This document shows, piece by piece, positions 12,340 through 22,600 of a DNA stretch of 64,000 nt. The stretch covers positions 22,699,569 to 22,763,568 of the forward strand of contig NC_051432.1 of the NCBI RefSeq assembly GCF_001649575.2, read 5' to 3'. The notes below the pieces were generated by a model. That model was not told where the DNA came from. It was given only the letters and a program-made list of their open reading frames with translations, and did not search any database. Position numbers and translations under genes: made by a program. The stretch's first letter is position 1. Each line of letters starts with the position of its first letter. Source of the DNA: Kryptolebias marmoratus. Its lineage: Eukaryota; Chordata; Actinopteri; Cyprinodontiformes; Rivulidae.

Positions 12340-13170
12340 TAACCTTGGTCTTTGCGCCCCCTCCTTGTTTCCCCTCCATCCGTCTACCTCCTGCCTGCAC
12401 ACGTAAACACACTCAGATTTACACATGATTTCCCAGCAGCAGTTGAGAAATAGTTCTGTTCTGATAGAAGTTATCTCCTCTGAGGAAAAAAGTAAACAGT
12501 GGAAAATCAATGAAGACTTTTACATGTCTCAATAACTTATGAAGTTTAAAACAACAACAAAAAAAAACTATAATACTGGCATGATGCTTTTAAAAGTTGT
12601 GTTTTTCAAGTTGGGTTTTGACTTGAAAACCTTGTATCACTTTTAGATTTTTTTTTTTTTTCAGATTTTGTGAGTGAATCAGCATGCAGAAATAAAAATC
12701 CTGATTCAGCACAAACACAACGAGCACCGGTATTGCAAAAGTTTTGTTGTGCAATTTCTAAGTAAATTATCTGTGGGGCTTTTTGAAGTTACAAAAAGAG
12801 TTAATTAAACCATCTGGTAAACATTTGAGATTTAACAATTTTCTCACTAAATTTTATTAAATAAAAAACAAATTTTCACATATAACATTAATTCATTACG
12901 TTTTTACTCACCTTGTTTATTTTCTTATAACACAAAATACGAAGTTTCTCCACACAGCTCATGTGTTACTAATGCAAAAAAAAAAGCCTTTTTAGTTTCA
13001 AAATTGTATGTTATTATCAAAAGATACCATTTTTTTCCATTTTAGTCTCCATTTTTTAGGTAAAGGTTATTTATGTGTGTGTGTGGGTTAGGGGTTGGGG
13101 GGGGGGGGGGGGGGNNNNNNNNNNNNNNNNNNNNNNNNNNNNNNNNNNNNNNNNNNNNNNNNNNNNNNNN

Positions 13171-13223
<53 letters not shown>

Positions 13224-14467
13224 ACTTGTATTTGCTACATTGTGTGACCAAAGCCTGGTCCCCACAAGGAGAAATTATGTTTTTGGGTTAGGGGTTAGGT
13301 TTAGGACTAAGGTGTGAACTGAGTTTAGATTTGGTTTAGGGTTAGGTATGTACTGGTAATGGTTAGGGTTAGGGTAAGGGTCAGGGTTAGGCTGTAGTAA
13401 TGTATAGAAGTCAATGGAAAGTCCCCGCAAAGATAGAGAGACTGGGGTGTGTGTGTCTGCGTGTGTGTGCATTCTTCATGTTAAGGAAAAGGTAAACAAA
13501 AGTTCTTACTTTGAGACTTCTGCAGTTTTGGTTTTGTTTGTTTGTTTTTCTGTATCACTGCTTGATAAAAGCGATGATTTCCCAAAACCTTGCAGGAGGT
13601 GCAGGAGGTGATTTTTAGTCCCTTTTCAAAATAAATGTCTAACAAGTCCAACCTTAAGAAGTAAACGTAAAGTACATGAAAGCATTTCCTTTACTTGCAG
13701 GTAACAAACTCAGGGTGGCGCTGTGTGTCTGTAAGTGAGCCAGCCTGAAGTCCACCCACCACATCCTATGAATCAGTTTCATGTGATTGGTATTAAAGCA
13801 GGTAATTTAATAAACTGAGACTATGGAATTAAAACTTTTACATATATTGTACAGCAAAAAGTGCAATACAAAAATGAGTAATTGTAGTATTTGACTCTAA
13901 ATGAAGAATGGTGTTTTAAAAGATCCTAGAGACAAAATGGAGCCAGACCAATTAGACCTTAATAAAATCTGTAACAGACAGGAAGCCAATGAACTGAGGC
14001 CAGCACTCATGTCATAAGCTCACTTTTCCCTGTTCCTAGTAAAAATCAAGCAGCAATTTAAGATGGGGGGGGTGTCTTTTAAAATGAGATCTTTCTTTAT
14101 ATAGTCCTGTTTGTAAAAGAAAGAGTCCCTGTCCCTGGACAACTGTTTGAACAGTAATGGTGAAGGTATGCCAAAAGACAAACAACAGCCTTTTAAAGTC
14201 ACACAAGGTCTCCTTTTTAATTATTAAACCAACCCCCATCCACCCAACACCACCTGCAACCCACGCAGGGTTATTGATGATTTGTTTGTCAAGATAAATG
14301 ACATTCAAAGACTCATATATTTTGGATTTTTTTGTTGAAAAAAAAAAGTGCAAATTAATGATATCCCGATTTTGACAATTTGATGACCGGAAAAGCGCAC
14401 GAAGAGGGAGCGAGACGAAAAGAAACGGAAGGAAGGAAGGAAGGCGACCTCTAATTGGAGAGGAGAG
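12340..14467. other. Intergenic region between C3 and crb3
   Basis: Separates the divergently transcribed C3 and crb3 genes. It holds a (TGTG)/poly-G tract with a 56-bp gap (13115-13170), a (TG)n run to 13222, a degenerate GGGTTA-rich repeat (13282-13395) and otherwise AT-rich unique sequence. I see no exon with a supported frame. Confidence 0.7.
13211..13440. repeat. Telomere-like degenerate GGGTTA repeat unit
   Basis: About 110 bp (13282-13395) is built of variants of GGTTAGG, GGTTTAGG and GGGTTAGGG. It is bracketed by two short related motifs, GGTCCCCACAAGGA at 13258 and AAAGTCCCCGCAAAGATAG at 13418, and preceded by a TG microsatellite. The bracketed organisation is that of a known fish interspersed minisatellite rather than a true telomere remnant. 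Confidence 0.65.
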
Positions 14468-14492
14468 GTCACGTGACTGAGCTCATTTGCAT
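14468..14492 (+). promoter_or_regulatory. Palindromic E-box and octamer at the crb3 promoter
   Basis: GTCACGTGAC (14468-14477) is a perfect 10-bp palindrome around CACGTG, the class of site bound by USF/TFE-type bHLH-ZIP proteins. ATTTGCAT (14485-14492) is a consensus octamer. Both sit just ahead of the CpG-bearing sequence that precedes the crb3 exon-1 donor at 14957. Binding is inferred from motif alone. Confidence 0.45.
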
Positions 14493-14549
14493 ATGGCAGA
14501 CAGGTGAGCGTGGGAGAAAAGAAGAAGAAAAAAAAAGTTTCTGACGCGC

Positions 14550-14956
14550 AGTGAAGGCGTCCGCACCTGAGCCGTGGATTATGAGTCCTGTCGGTTTTCA
14601 GAAACACCTCGAGACCAGGACTCCCGTCAGCGCCGGCTGTCTCACCTGAAACCGGCAGGTAACTCCCACCTTTACCTGCCTGCCCGTGTCCGTCACGGAG
14701 GGGATCGTCGACATTTCTGGGGCCGTTTTTTCACGCGTCACTTCGCAACGAGCAGCAGACGCACCTGAGCAGGAAACACACACCTGGTGGAACAGGTGGA
14801 GCCGGATCCGTGACATTCCTCCGAGTGTGTGTGTGTGTGTGCGCGCGCGCTCGCCTGTGGCAACATAAAACTGTTATGTGGGAGTGTCAGCGTGAGGGTT
14901 CAGTGGGATTAGTGCATACTCAGACTTAAGAAAACGAACGTCTGTCAACATTTACG
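14550..14956 (+). other. Putative non-coding first exon of crb3
   Basis: A CpG-containing segment ends at a strong donor (TTTACG|GTAAGTATG at 14956/14957). The small ATG-led frames inside (for example at 14581) close quickly and do not join the downstream coding frame, so I treat it as 5' UTR. The transcription start is not determined; the left limit is approximate. Confidence 0.5.
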
Positions 14957-15240
14957 GTAAGTATGGGAGACTTTTTCTTACCTGAATTTTTAATCACCAT
15001 GACTGTTTTTTTTTCTCTTATTTTTTTTTTATTATTTCTGCATCTTTCAAGGAGTTAATTGTTTCCCTGCAGGGCAGATCCATGCACTGATTCCTAATAA
15101 GTGATGTTTTACATGTTGTAAATCTACTGTTTTTCATACAGAATGCTCAATGAAATTGTTATTACTGAGCGTTTCACTAAAATCCACTGAGATATTCTGC
15201 TAACAGACAGGGTTGATGCCAACAGTTTTTGCCAGTGTTT

Positions 15241-15655
15241 TAAGTAAAAATATGGCACTCTGAAGTATGTTTGGGACGATGTTCAGCTGCTACCACCACA
15301 CATTTTAGCTCAATCGCTCTAAAATTGACCGAGTTGCTTCCATCAGTTGGCTGTGGGGGTCATCTTGAACTGGGTCGACTCCAAAAGTTAATCAGTTGTC
15401 GACATAAACACCCAGTGAAGGTTTTGTGAAAATCCAGTGGTTCAAGAGGTCTTTTGCCAACAGACACAGTGATGACTCTAACTCTTCATGCCAAATTTTA
15501 AGCAGTTAAGTTTCACATTGTGTTCTGTTTGGAGTGTTGGGCATGACTCTAAGCTATTATCACACCAATTTTTAGCTCAATATCTGTGAAACTGACTAAC
15601 TTATATTTACGTGTTAGCTGTCCTGGCCTTCCTGAAGTGACTCCAAAGTGATCTT
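15241..15655 (+). repeat. GATGGCC-type dispersed repeat, copy in crb3 intron 1
   Basis: Contains the family landmarks TTTTAGCTCAAT, GTCATCTTGAACTGGGT, AAAAGTTAATCAGTTG and a second partial start (ATTTTTAGCTCAATATCTG). It is degenerate and not coding. Confidence 0.6.
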
Positions 15656-16565
15656 TTTTATTCACTTGTCAGCTCCTCTCTAATCCTTCTAATTCATAAA
15701 TATATTGGCCCACAATATTTCCTGAAATTTAATTATAGTATTTTATTTTGGACGCTTCTATTGGTGTTGACTTTTTAAAGTCAGTGGCTTCTGTTGTGGT
15801 ATTAATACAACCTTAAAAGCAGCAAAACAAACAAACGAGCTTATTGCTTGTGAAAAACACACTCAGCCTTTTAGTTAGTTTTAAACTTATTTTTGCCTCC
15901 ACCTTTGAGTCGATGCTTTGTAGTCTGCCTGTATTGGACTACATACAGTGGAAGGATATAGTTAGTTTTAAAAAACTGAATAATGACGCACAGCTGAGTG
16001 TTAAGAAGGGTATAATGTTTCATGTCATCTAATAAACGGCATTATCATATTTGTCTTGACCACTTTATTGCAAAGGTATTTTTGTTCAGCTCTTCAGCTG
16101 ATGGGATTTGACGAAGAAATGCTCATTCGGATGCAGACTTTCCGATAAAACACGGATAATTTCACCATTTAAGCAACTGTGCTTCTTTTCCTTCCATCTT
16201 TTATTTTTTGTATCAACATTTTTATACTTTCAGGGGGGAGTCAAGAATTCAATTTCTATTTTTTGAACTAATCACTAATCACCGATTTTTAAATACAAAT
16301 ACCAGCTGTGAGCTTAGTGATAACAAACCTGCTTTTACTGGAGTTTGAGTTTAAGGATGTAGCTTTGAATTTATCTTGGGACATTGTTGTTCCTATATTT
16401 TGTTTTTTTTTCCATTTTATAGATAAAAATGCATCAACCATATGAGTAATGATGGTCTTTTCTGTTTGTTTGTTTTTTTTTCTAAATGTTATCATGGTCA
16501 CATTGTGATTTCATTCTTCACATGTTGTGATATTAAAATGTAATTTGTCGTTGCTTCTTCTCAGA

Positions 16566-16655
16566 TCTATTATGTGTCTTACTGCTGCTGTTTTGGTCCA
16601 GATGTAAGAACGCAGGCGGCGCAGGTCTGATAAACATTTTGGATTCTCCACACAG
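16566..16655 (+). other. Putative second exon of crb3 with a short upstream frame
   Basis: Bounded by a good acceptor (CTTCTTCTCAG) and donor (CACACAG|GTGAGC). An ATG at 16572 opens MCLTAAVLVQM and stops at TAA 16605. That frame is exactly the frame that would continue into the coding exon at 17915, so the stop separates it from the Crumbs sequence. It could be a true 5' UTR exon, or the short frame could be a broken signal peptide. Confidence 0.5.
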
Positions 16656-17914
16656 GTGAGCTCAGTTTAAACTCTCTCACAGATTAAAATAAAATGTAAA
16701 TTATTTTTTTTGTCATTAATATTAGTAGTAGTATTTCAAGGGTTGCCTCAATTCAGTTCTGAATTTTTGCAAGTGATTGTAAAGAAAACTGGCATTTTAA
16801 AAAAAAAGCACAATTTTAACTCTTATCGCTATCTATTGATGAGTTTTTTTTTATTTGGACTTTAGGCTTGTGTGGAAACAGAAATGAACCTTTTGCAGGC
16901 TCAGCTGACCTGCAGTGCTCTTTCTAAAAGAACTGTCTTGATACCAGGTGAACTCTGCATGTATCAGTTGGTGAACAAAAAACTAGGCAAGATTTTATAT
17001 ATTTTAAAATTATAATTCAAAATGCAGGTCTTTTGTTTTCGTCCCTTCCAATTATTCAGACAAAAGTCCTGAGTTTTAATTTACAAAGTAATTTTATAGG
17101 AACAGTACAAATATTATATTACACTGAAACAAATCTTAACACCTTTTCTTTGCAAAACTTATATTTGCTACTTTATTGAATTCTGTAAATTTAAGGAGAT
17201 AAAAGCTGATTTTTCTTTTTTTCCTCTGGAACTAACAGAAATGTACTATTCTAACAATAAAATTTAGTTTTGGTAGGAAATTTTAGGTATTTTCAATTAA
17301 AAAATTAGAAAGGAGTCTTTGATGTTAATAAAGTTCTGACTTGAATCCTAACTCAAGTGCAACGTATATGACTTCCACACTTTATTCAAACTTTTTTGGG
17401 ATGGCTTTGAGTCAGAAGAAAGAGCACTGTACTTACTTCCTTTGGTCTAGCGATAAAGCATCTTTGGGAAGTTTAAAAAGTTTAAAAAGAGAATTCATGC
17501 ATGTTCTATTGCTGTTTTTACTTCTGGCCACTAGATGGCACTGCTGTGACACTATAGGGCAGAAGGGCCTGTTAAGTAGACAGCAGATGAAGACGTGACC
17601 TTTACAAGACTAAGCAGTTCCTATCAAGGCGCCTGTCTTGATTAAGTTTTTGGCTTTTACTGACAGTCACCTTATTTTCCTTTACACCCATCACAACAGT
17701 GTGTTTGTGAATGTACGTACAAAACGAGAGAGAAAAACAAAAACACTACAAATAACTGCACACCAACGAGAGCTGTGTGACTAGTTACACTATAAAACAC
17801 TTCACAGATGTCAAAAGCAAAATTCAGTCAAACTTGCTGAAATTAGAGGTTATGTTTTTGTTTTACCAACAGGACTTCCTTACTTCCTCTGTGTGATTTG
17901 TCTCCCCTCTGCAG

Positions 17915-18148
17915 CCTGTCACCTTGGTGATCCAGGCGTTAATCCCACCTGTGATGTCATCGTTCATCTTCAGCTTGTCTTCCCTGCTCACATTGGTTCT
18001 GCTGCTGCTGCTGTGCGTCATCCGTAAGAAGAGGGGGAATGAAGGCACGTACAGGCCCAGCGCAGAGGAGAAGAAACAGACGAGAGCAGCGGCACCCGAA
18101 AAGCCCGACCTGCCTCTGCCTTTGCCCAAAGCAGAGCGCCTCATATGA
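17915..18148 (+). CDS. crb3: Crumbs-3-like polarity protein: transmembrane and cytoplasmic exon
   Basis: Crumbs 3 is a small apical membrane protein that organises tight junctions through PALS1/PATJ and Par6. The exon follows acceptor CCCCTCTGCAG. The frame contains a hydrophobic helix (about residues 4-21 from ATG 17954), basic stop-transfer RKKR, the FERM-binding juxtamembrane GTYRPSAEE, a proline-rich linker and the terminal PDZ ligand ERLI before TGA 18146-18148. These are the hallmark Crumbs tail motifs. The first in-frame ATG in this exon (17954) gives 64 aa; upstream in-frame codons (PVTLVIQALIPPV) have no start because of the stop at 16605. No signal peptide or ectodomain exon was found. 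Position next to DENND1C supports CRB3. Confidence 0.85.
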   Translation, partial: PVTLVIQALIPPVMSSFIFSLSSLLTLVLLLLLCVIRKKRGNEGTYRPSAEEKKQTRAAAPEKPDLPLPLPKAERLI

Positions 18149-18261
18149 GACGAAGCTTCGTGAAGTTTGTGTGGATGGATGACTGTTGTTGACGTTTCCG
18201 TCGGGAGTTTTCAGATACTTTAAACACTTTTTCTAATGTTACTACTTCCATTCTCAGTGGC

Positions 18262-18267
18262 AATAAA
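18262..18267 (+). terminator. Polyadenylation signal of crb3
   Basis: AATAAA lies 114 nt after the crb3 stop codon and implies a compact 3' UTR ending near 18290. Confidence 0.55.
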
Positions 18268-19057
18268 TGGGACTGATCAGACAATCAGACAGGAAAGGTT
18301 TGCTTATTGTTATTTAAATATGCCACTCCTTTTTTTAACCACACAAATATGAGCTGAAGTCTAACATGTATTTCTACGCACGTTGGGATGTTTTCTCACT
18401 GTATTATATATTTGTAGATGAAAATTTCAGTGTTTTCATTTATGAACGTTGAAAAAGAACACCAGCTGTGACGCACTTTTTTTTAGAAGTCAAATACGAA
18501 GCTTAATTTCAAAGAAGCAACAAATCTGTACAGATGGAGCACAAGATGTCCTGTGATTAAAACTATGTGCACACTGTGATTCAAACGCATGCATATTAAT
18601 GTGCAAATGGAGAACTGCTCCTCTTTCATTTTTAGCTCTGTGTTGAAATTGAAAGTGAAATTTTAGCTTAGCAATCTGATTGGATCAATTTTGGGGAGAG
18701 CCATTGACAAAATTGTTATGATTCTTCAGAATGTGTCAGTTTCTGTAAGAAAGAAACTGAAGAGCAGCATTTTCCACAGAATGTTTGTTTTTATATATAT
18801 ATATTTATTTCAGGACTTTAACTCATCCAGTACAAAACTCAGTTTGAATAGTTTCTGAACAGTCTGTGATGTCATGGTTTTGTGATATTGAGATTTTAAT
18901 AATGTTATGAAATCCTATTAAAATTAAAGGTCTACCATTCCATGAAGGAATGCATATCACGTCTTTCATACAAGTGTTTTAGACTAGGATCATATGAGAA
19001 ATTATGCAGTTATAGCTGTTTTTGTCATGAAATATTGTAATATCCGTGTGACCTTGC

Positions 19058-19375
19058 CAGATCTATTAGCACTTGGAATATGTTGTGGTGAATGACTTGG
19101 CTAATACCACTCCAGATTTTAGCTCAGTTTTGTTCAAACTGACTGAGTTATAGCTATTTTTGTGTTTGCTAAAACTGCTTTGCTGTGGTGGCCATCTTGA
19201 ATTGGGTTGACCCTAAAAAGTTGATCAGTTGATGTTCATCCAATGACTACTTTCTGAAAGTTTCACTGAAATCTGTTCAGTGATTTCACAAGATATTTTG
19301 CTGACTGCATAGACGAATGCACACAATGACATGAACAAAAAACATCACTTCGCCTTCAGCGTGAATGATAATTAA
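19058..19375 (+). repeat. GATGGCC-type dispersed repeat between crb3 and dennd1c
   Basis: Carries TTTTAGCTCAGTTTTG, GGCCATCTTGAATTGGGTTG, AAAAGTTGATCAGTTGATG, TTTCACTGAAATCTGT and ends with the CACTTCGCCTTCAGCGTGA tail. It lies in the 1.3-kb tail-to-tail interval between the two genes, which otherwise shows nothing recognisable. Confidence 0.7.
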
Positions 19376-19609
19376 ACTGTTAAAAATGAGTTGTTTTTTA
19401 CGTGTACCTATTTACTGTGGCTGTGATTGAAACTGTTCCATACAGATGCATTTTTTTACGTGTTTGTGGGTTTTTTACTCTACAAGGATTCCTTAATTTA
19501 AGAAGTTTTGGTTCCCTTTTTTAACATCAAACTAATTGTTGACGGTTTTTATACATCTTCAACAGCAACTCATAACCCTAAACCTTGACTTGGAAAACGC
19601 AGAGATGTC

Positions 19610-19615
19610 TTTAAT
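19610..19615 (-). terminator. Possible polyadenylation signal of dennd1c
   Basis: ATTAAA on the minus strand, about 52 nt past the dennd1c stop codon (19667). No closer AATAAA is seen. Weak on its own. Confidence 0.35.
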
Positions 19616-19666
19616 ATTTTCATCTGTTCACAGTAACAAACCTTTCAACATACCGAGCTTTCTCTT

Positions 19667-22600
19667 TCATGCTTCAAATTTCTTCTTCAGCTCAGACACT
19701 TTGATCGGAGGGTGGTCTTCCTCCTCAGGTGTCTTGGCGTTCTTGGTTGTGTCTGAGTCACCGGGCGGGTGAGTTTGTGTTTTCTCCCTGCACTGAAACA
19801 CGGGCTCGGCTGAAACCTTTGACATGGACCTCAAATGAAAGCTCTGACCAGACGCCTGGGACTGGAAACGTTTTACAGCAGACATCACTTTGGGAGGAGA
19901 GGAAGTCGGTCGAACCACTGGCTCCTCATTCTGTGAAGGTTTTTCATTCATTTTCTCCTGAGTTTCTGTAAGTTTGTGGTCCGCAGCAAGACCCTGAGTC
20001 TCAGGGGTGACTGCAGTTTGTTCTTCCACAGAATTCAGTTTTATGCATGCGTTCAAAGGTTCTTCGGTTCTATTATTTTCCTTCTCATTTATCTCTTTCC
20101 CCTCTTCCTCAGTCACACTTTCTTGTATTCCGTTTATTCCTCTCTCTTGTGCCTCCTCCTCACTCTGACTGGCATCATCTTTCCTTGTCTCTTTCAACCC
20201 TTCCCCCTCTTTTGCTTCAGCCATTTCATTTCCACTGAGCTCCCCAGGGTCTTTCTGAATCTCCTCTTCTAACTTCACTTCCCTAAAGTTATTTCTGACA
20301 TGCATTTCTTCTACTACCGGTTTCTGGCTTATAGCTGCATTTGTTTCATTCTGTTTCTCTCTGACCTCCGTCTGTCCACTTCTAGCCTCTCTCATTTCCC
20401 ATCCCACTTGAAGGTTATCTGCCCCCTCCTCCTCTGGCAAGCTGGTGTCCAGGCACAGAAAATCAGAGTCCTCTGTCAGATCTGAAAGCTCCTCAGTGGT
20501 TTCCAGATTCCAGCTGTGTAGACTGCCGCTGCCGCTGATGGACAGAGACAGGCTCTCCTGACTGGGGTTGGCTGGACCACGCTGTGGAACGCAGAGATGA
20601 ATCAGAAAGTAGACCTCATATAATATTTGAGTTTATTTCCTTGTTGACTTACCTTTGTGATGAAGTCGTGGCTGTCCGGCCCGAACAAATCCAGACTGCG
20701 AGTGCCGTACAGCAGGCCTCGATCGTGGGAGCTGCGCGCACTGAGTGTGTCAAAGATCTCCCCAAGAAGATCCATCTCTTCTGGGTCACAAAGCGGAGAA
20801 TCATCCCCATCTTCTTCGTCATCCTTCTGGAGCTCAGAATCAGGCTCATCCACAGGCCCTGACACAGCTCTGATACCAAACAAACTAGTAACATTAATAA
20901 AACTGGTTTAAAAATACCTTCTACACTTTAATCTAACATACTGTACACTGGTGGACTTACACTTCTTAGTAAAGAGTAAAGACACTTCTGTCATAAATAC
21001 ACTAAAAGTAGAAAAACAAATTTAAATCTATGCAGCACGACTCATGCTTCATATGCTATGTAGATTTTTCTGGAAGTCATAATCTTTATTAGGTTATGCA
21101 GAACTTCCTTAAACACAGTCACAAGTTAGCATATGTTAAGGTCCATAAGTGGAGACAAAATACTGCATATTGCATTTACAGTATGTGACAAAAGATTTGT
21201 TTTATTTTGTTTTTTGTCACTTGGGCATGTCTTGTGTAACCATTTCTTGGCCATGATACATCTGAATAGACATTAGTAAATATTTGCCACATCGGGATAT
21301 ATTTAAATAAATAGAGTATTAATTTTAGGAATAAAACATTAAAATAAAACTGATATTTCAGAAGTCCGATCTTTGAAGAAATGCAGCAGTTGTCATAGAT
21401 TTATGTCTGCTGTTTTATGAGCTGCTCGGCTATAAAAAGTCTTGTTGATGTGGTGCTGTTGAGCTGACAGCTTTTTGTCAGGTTCTTAAAATAATCCAAA
21501 CATGTTTTTAGATCAGTACGTGTTCTTTGACACCTCAATGCAGGTGCTTCTACACATGGGTGTGTGCCTTTCTCAGTTGTACATGATCAATTATATTACC
21601 CTCAAACTGATGCTAATCAGGTTATAAATCAACTTGATCACAATCAAAGCCTAAATGTTGAGCCTGACAACAGCTACATGAGAAATGTAAACAGTGGAGA
21701 AAAAATAAAATGTTCAAGTAACATAAAAGCATCCCAAAGTGTATTTAAAGTGCTTGAAAGTAACTTTCCAGTAGCCCTCACCTTTCCCAGGCATCTTCAG
21801 TGTCCTTTGTGTTTCCTCTGTCTCTGACTTTCAAAACCGGCCGACGGGGTCGTGACTGAAAAGAGGAATAAATGAATGACATTAGTCTGCGTTGTTGTAG
21901 TTTCCACCTGTTTAATCAGATTTATAGAGGCGTGCACTTGGTGCCTAAGAAAGTAGAAGTTCACCTTTCCAAAATGTTGCGTGATTGGCAGGCGGTTCTG
22001 CAAGCTGTCAGATTGAGCATGACGATGTGACATCGATCCACCTCTCTGAAGGATCTGATCTTCGTTGTGGCTCTGCATTACGCACATAATCAAGTAATAA
22101 AACCACAGCTGAATTTATAATGGTATAAAAAAAAAAGTGTCAACCCACAGACACCTGTGAGCCTACCTTGGGAATTAGCAGGTTTCTCAAACCTGACTTG
22201 GTGAAACCTTTGGTCTGTTGGAAAGATTAATGGACGTGTTAGTGACAGATCCCACAAAGAGTCATCCACCCCTTCCCCGTCAAACCAAACCAATCTGTGC
22301 TCACTCTCATATTTGCTTTGGTCTTCATGTTGAGGATCAGAGCTCCGCTCCCTTTCTGTCAAATGCAACAAAGACATTTAAAGTAGGACTTTTTAGTGCT
22401 TAGGATAAAAATAACACACACACACATAAATACTCTTTCACAAATAAATTTACCTTTAAATTACCGACCAACTGCTGATAAGATTTACTTCTTCCTGAAT
22501 AAATATAAAAAAGAAACCCAAATCAAAGAAAACATGAGTTAAATCAACATTTAAAAAAAAAGCACAAATACACACCTGCTGTTGTTTCACATTTGATTAT

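Noticed and set aside
13282..13395. True interstitial telomere
   Set aside because: Units are too degenerate and sit within a bracketed minisatellite unit flanked by related CCCCRCAA motifs.
17497..17595. Signal-peptide-like start (MHVLLLFLLLATRWHC) as a first crb3 exon
   Set aside because: No donor in the phase needed to join 17915, and no promoter-like context; left as chance.
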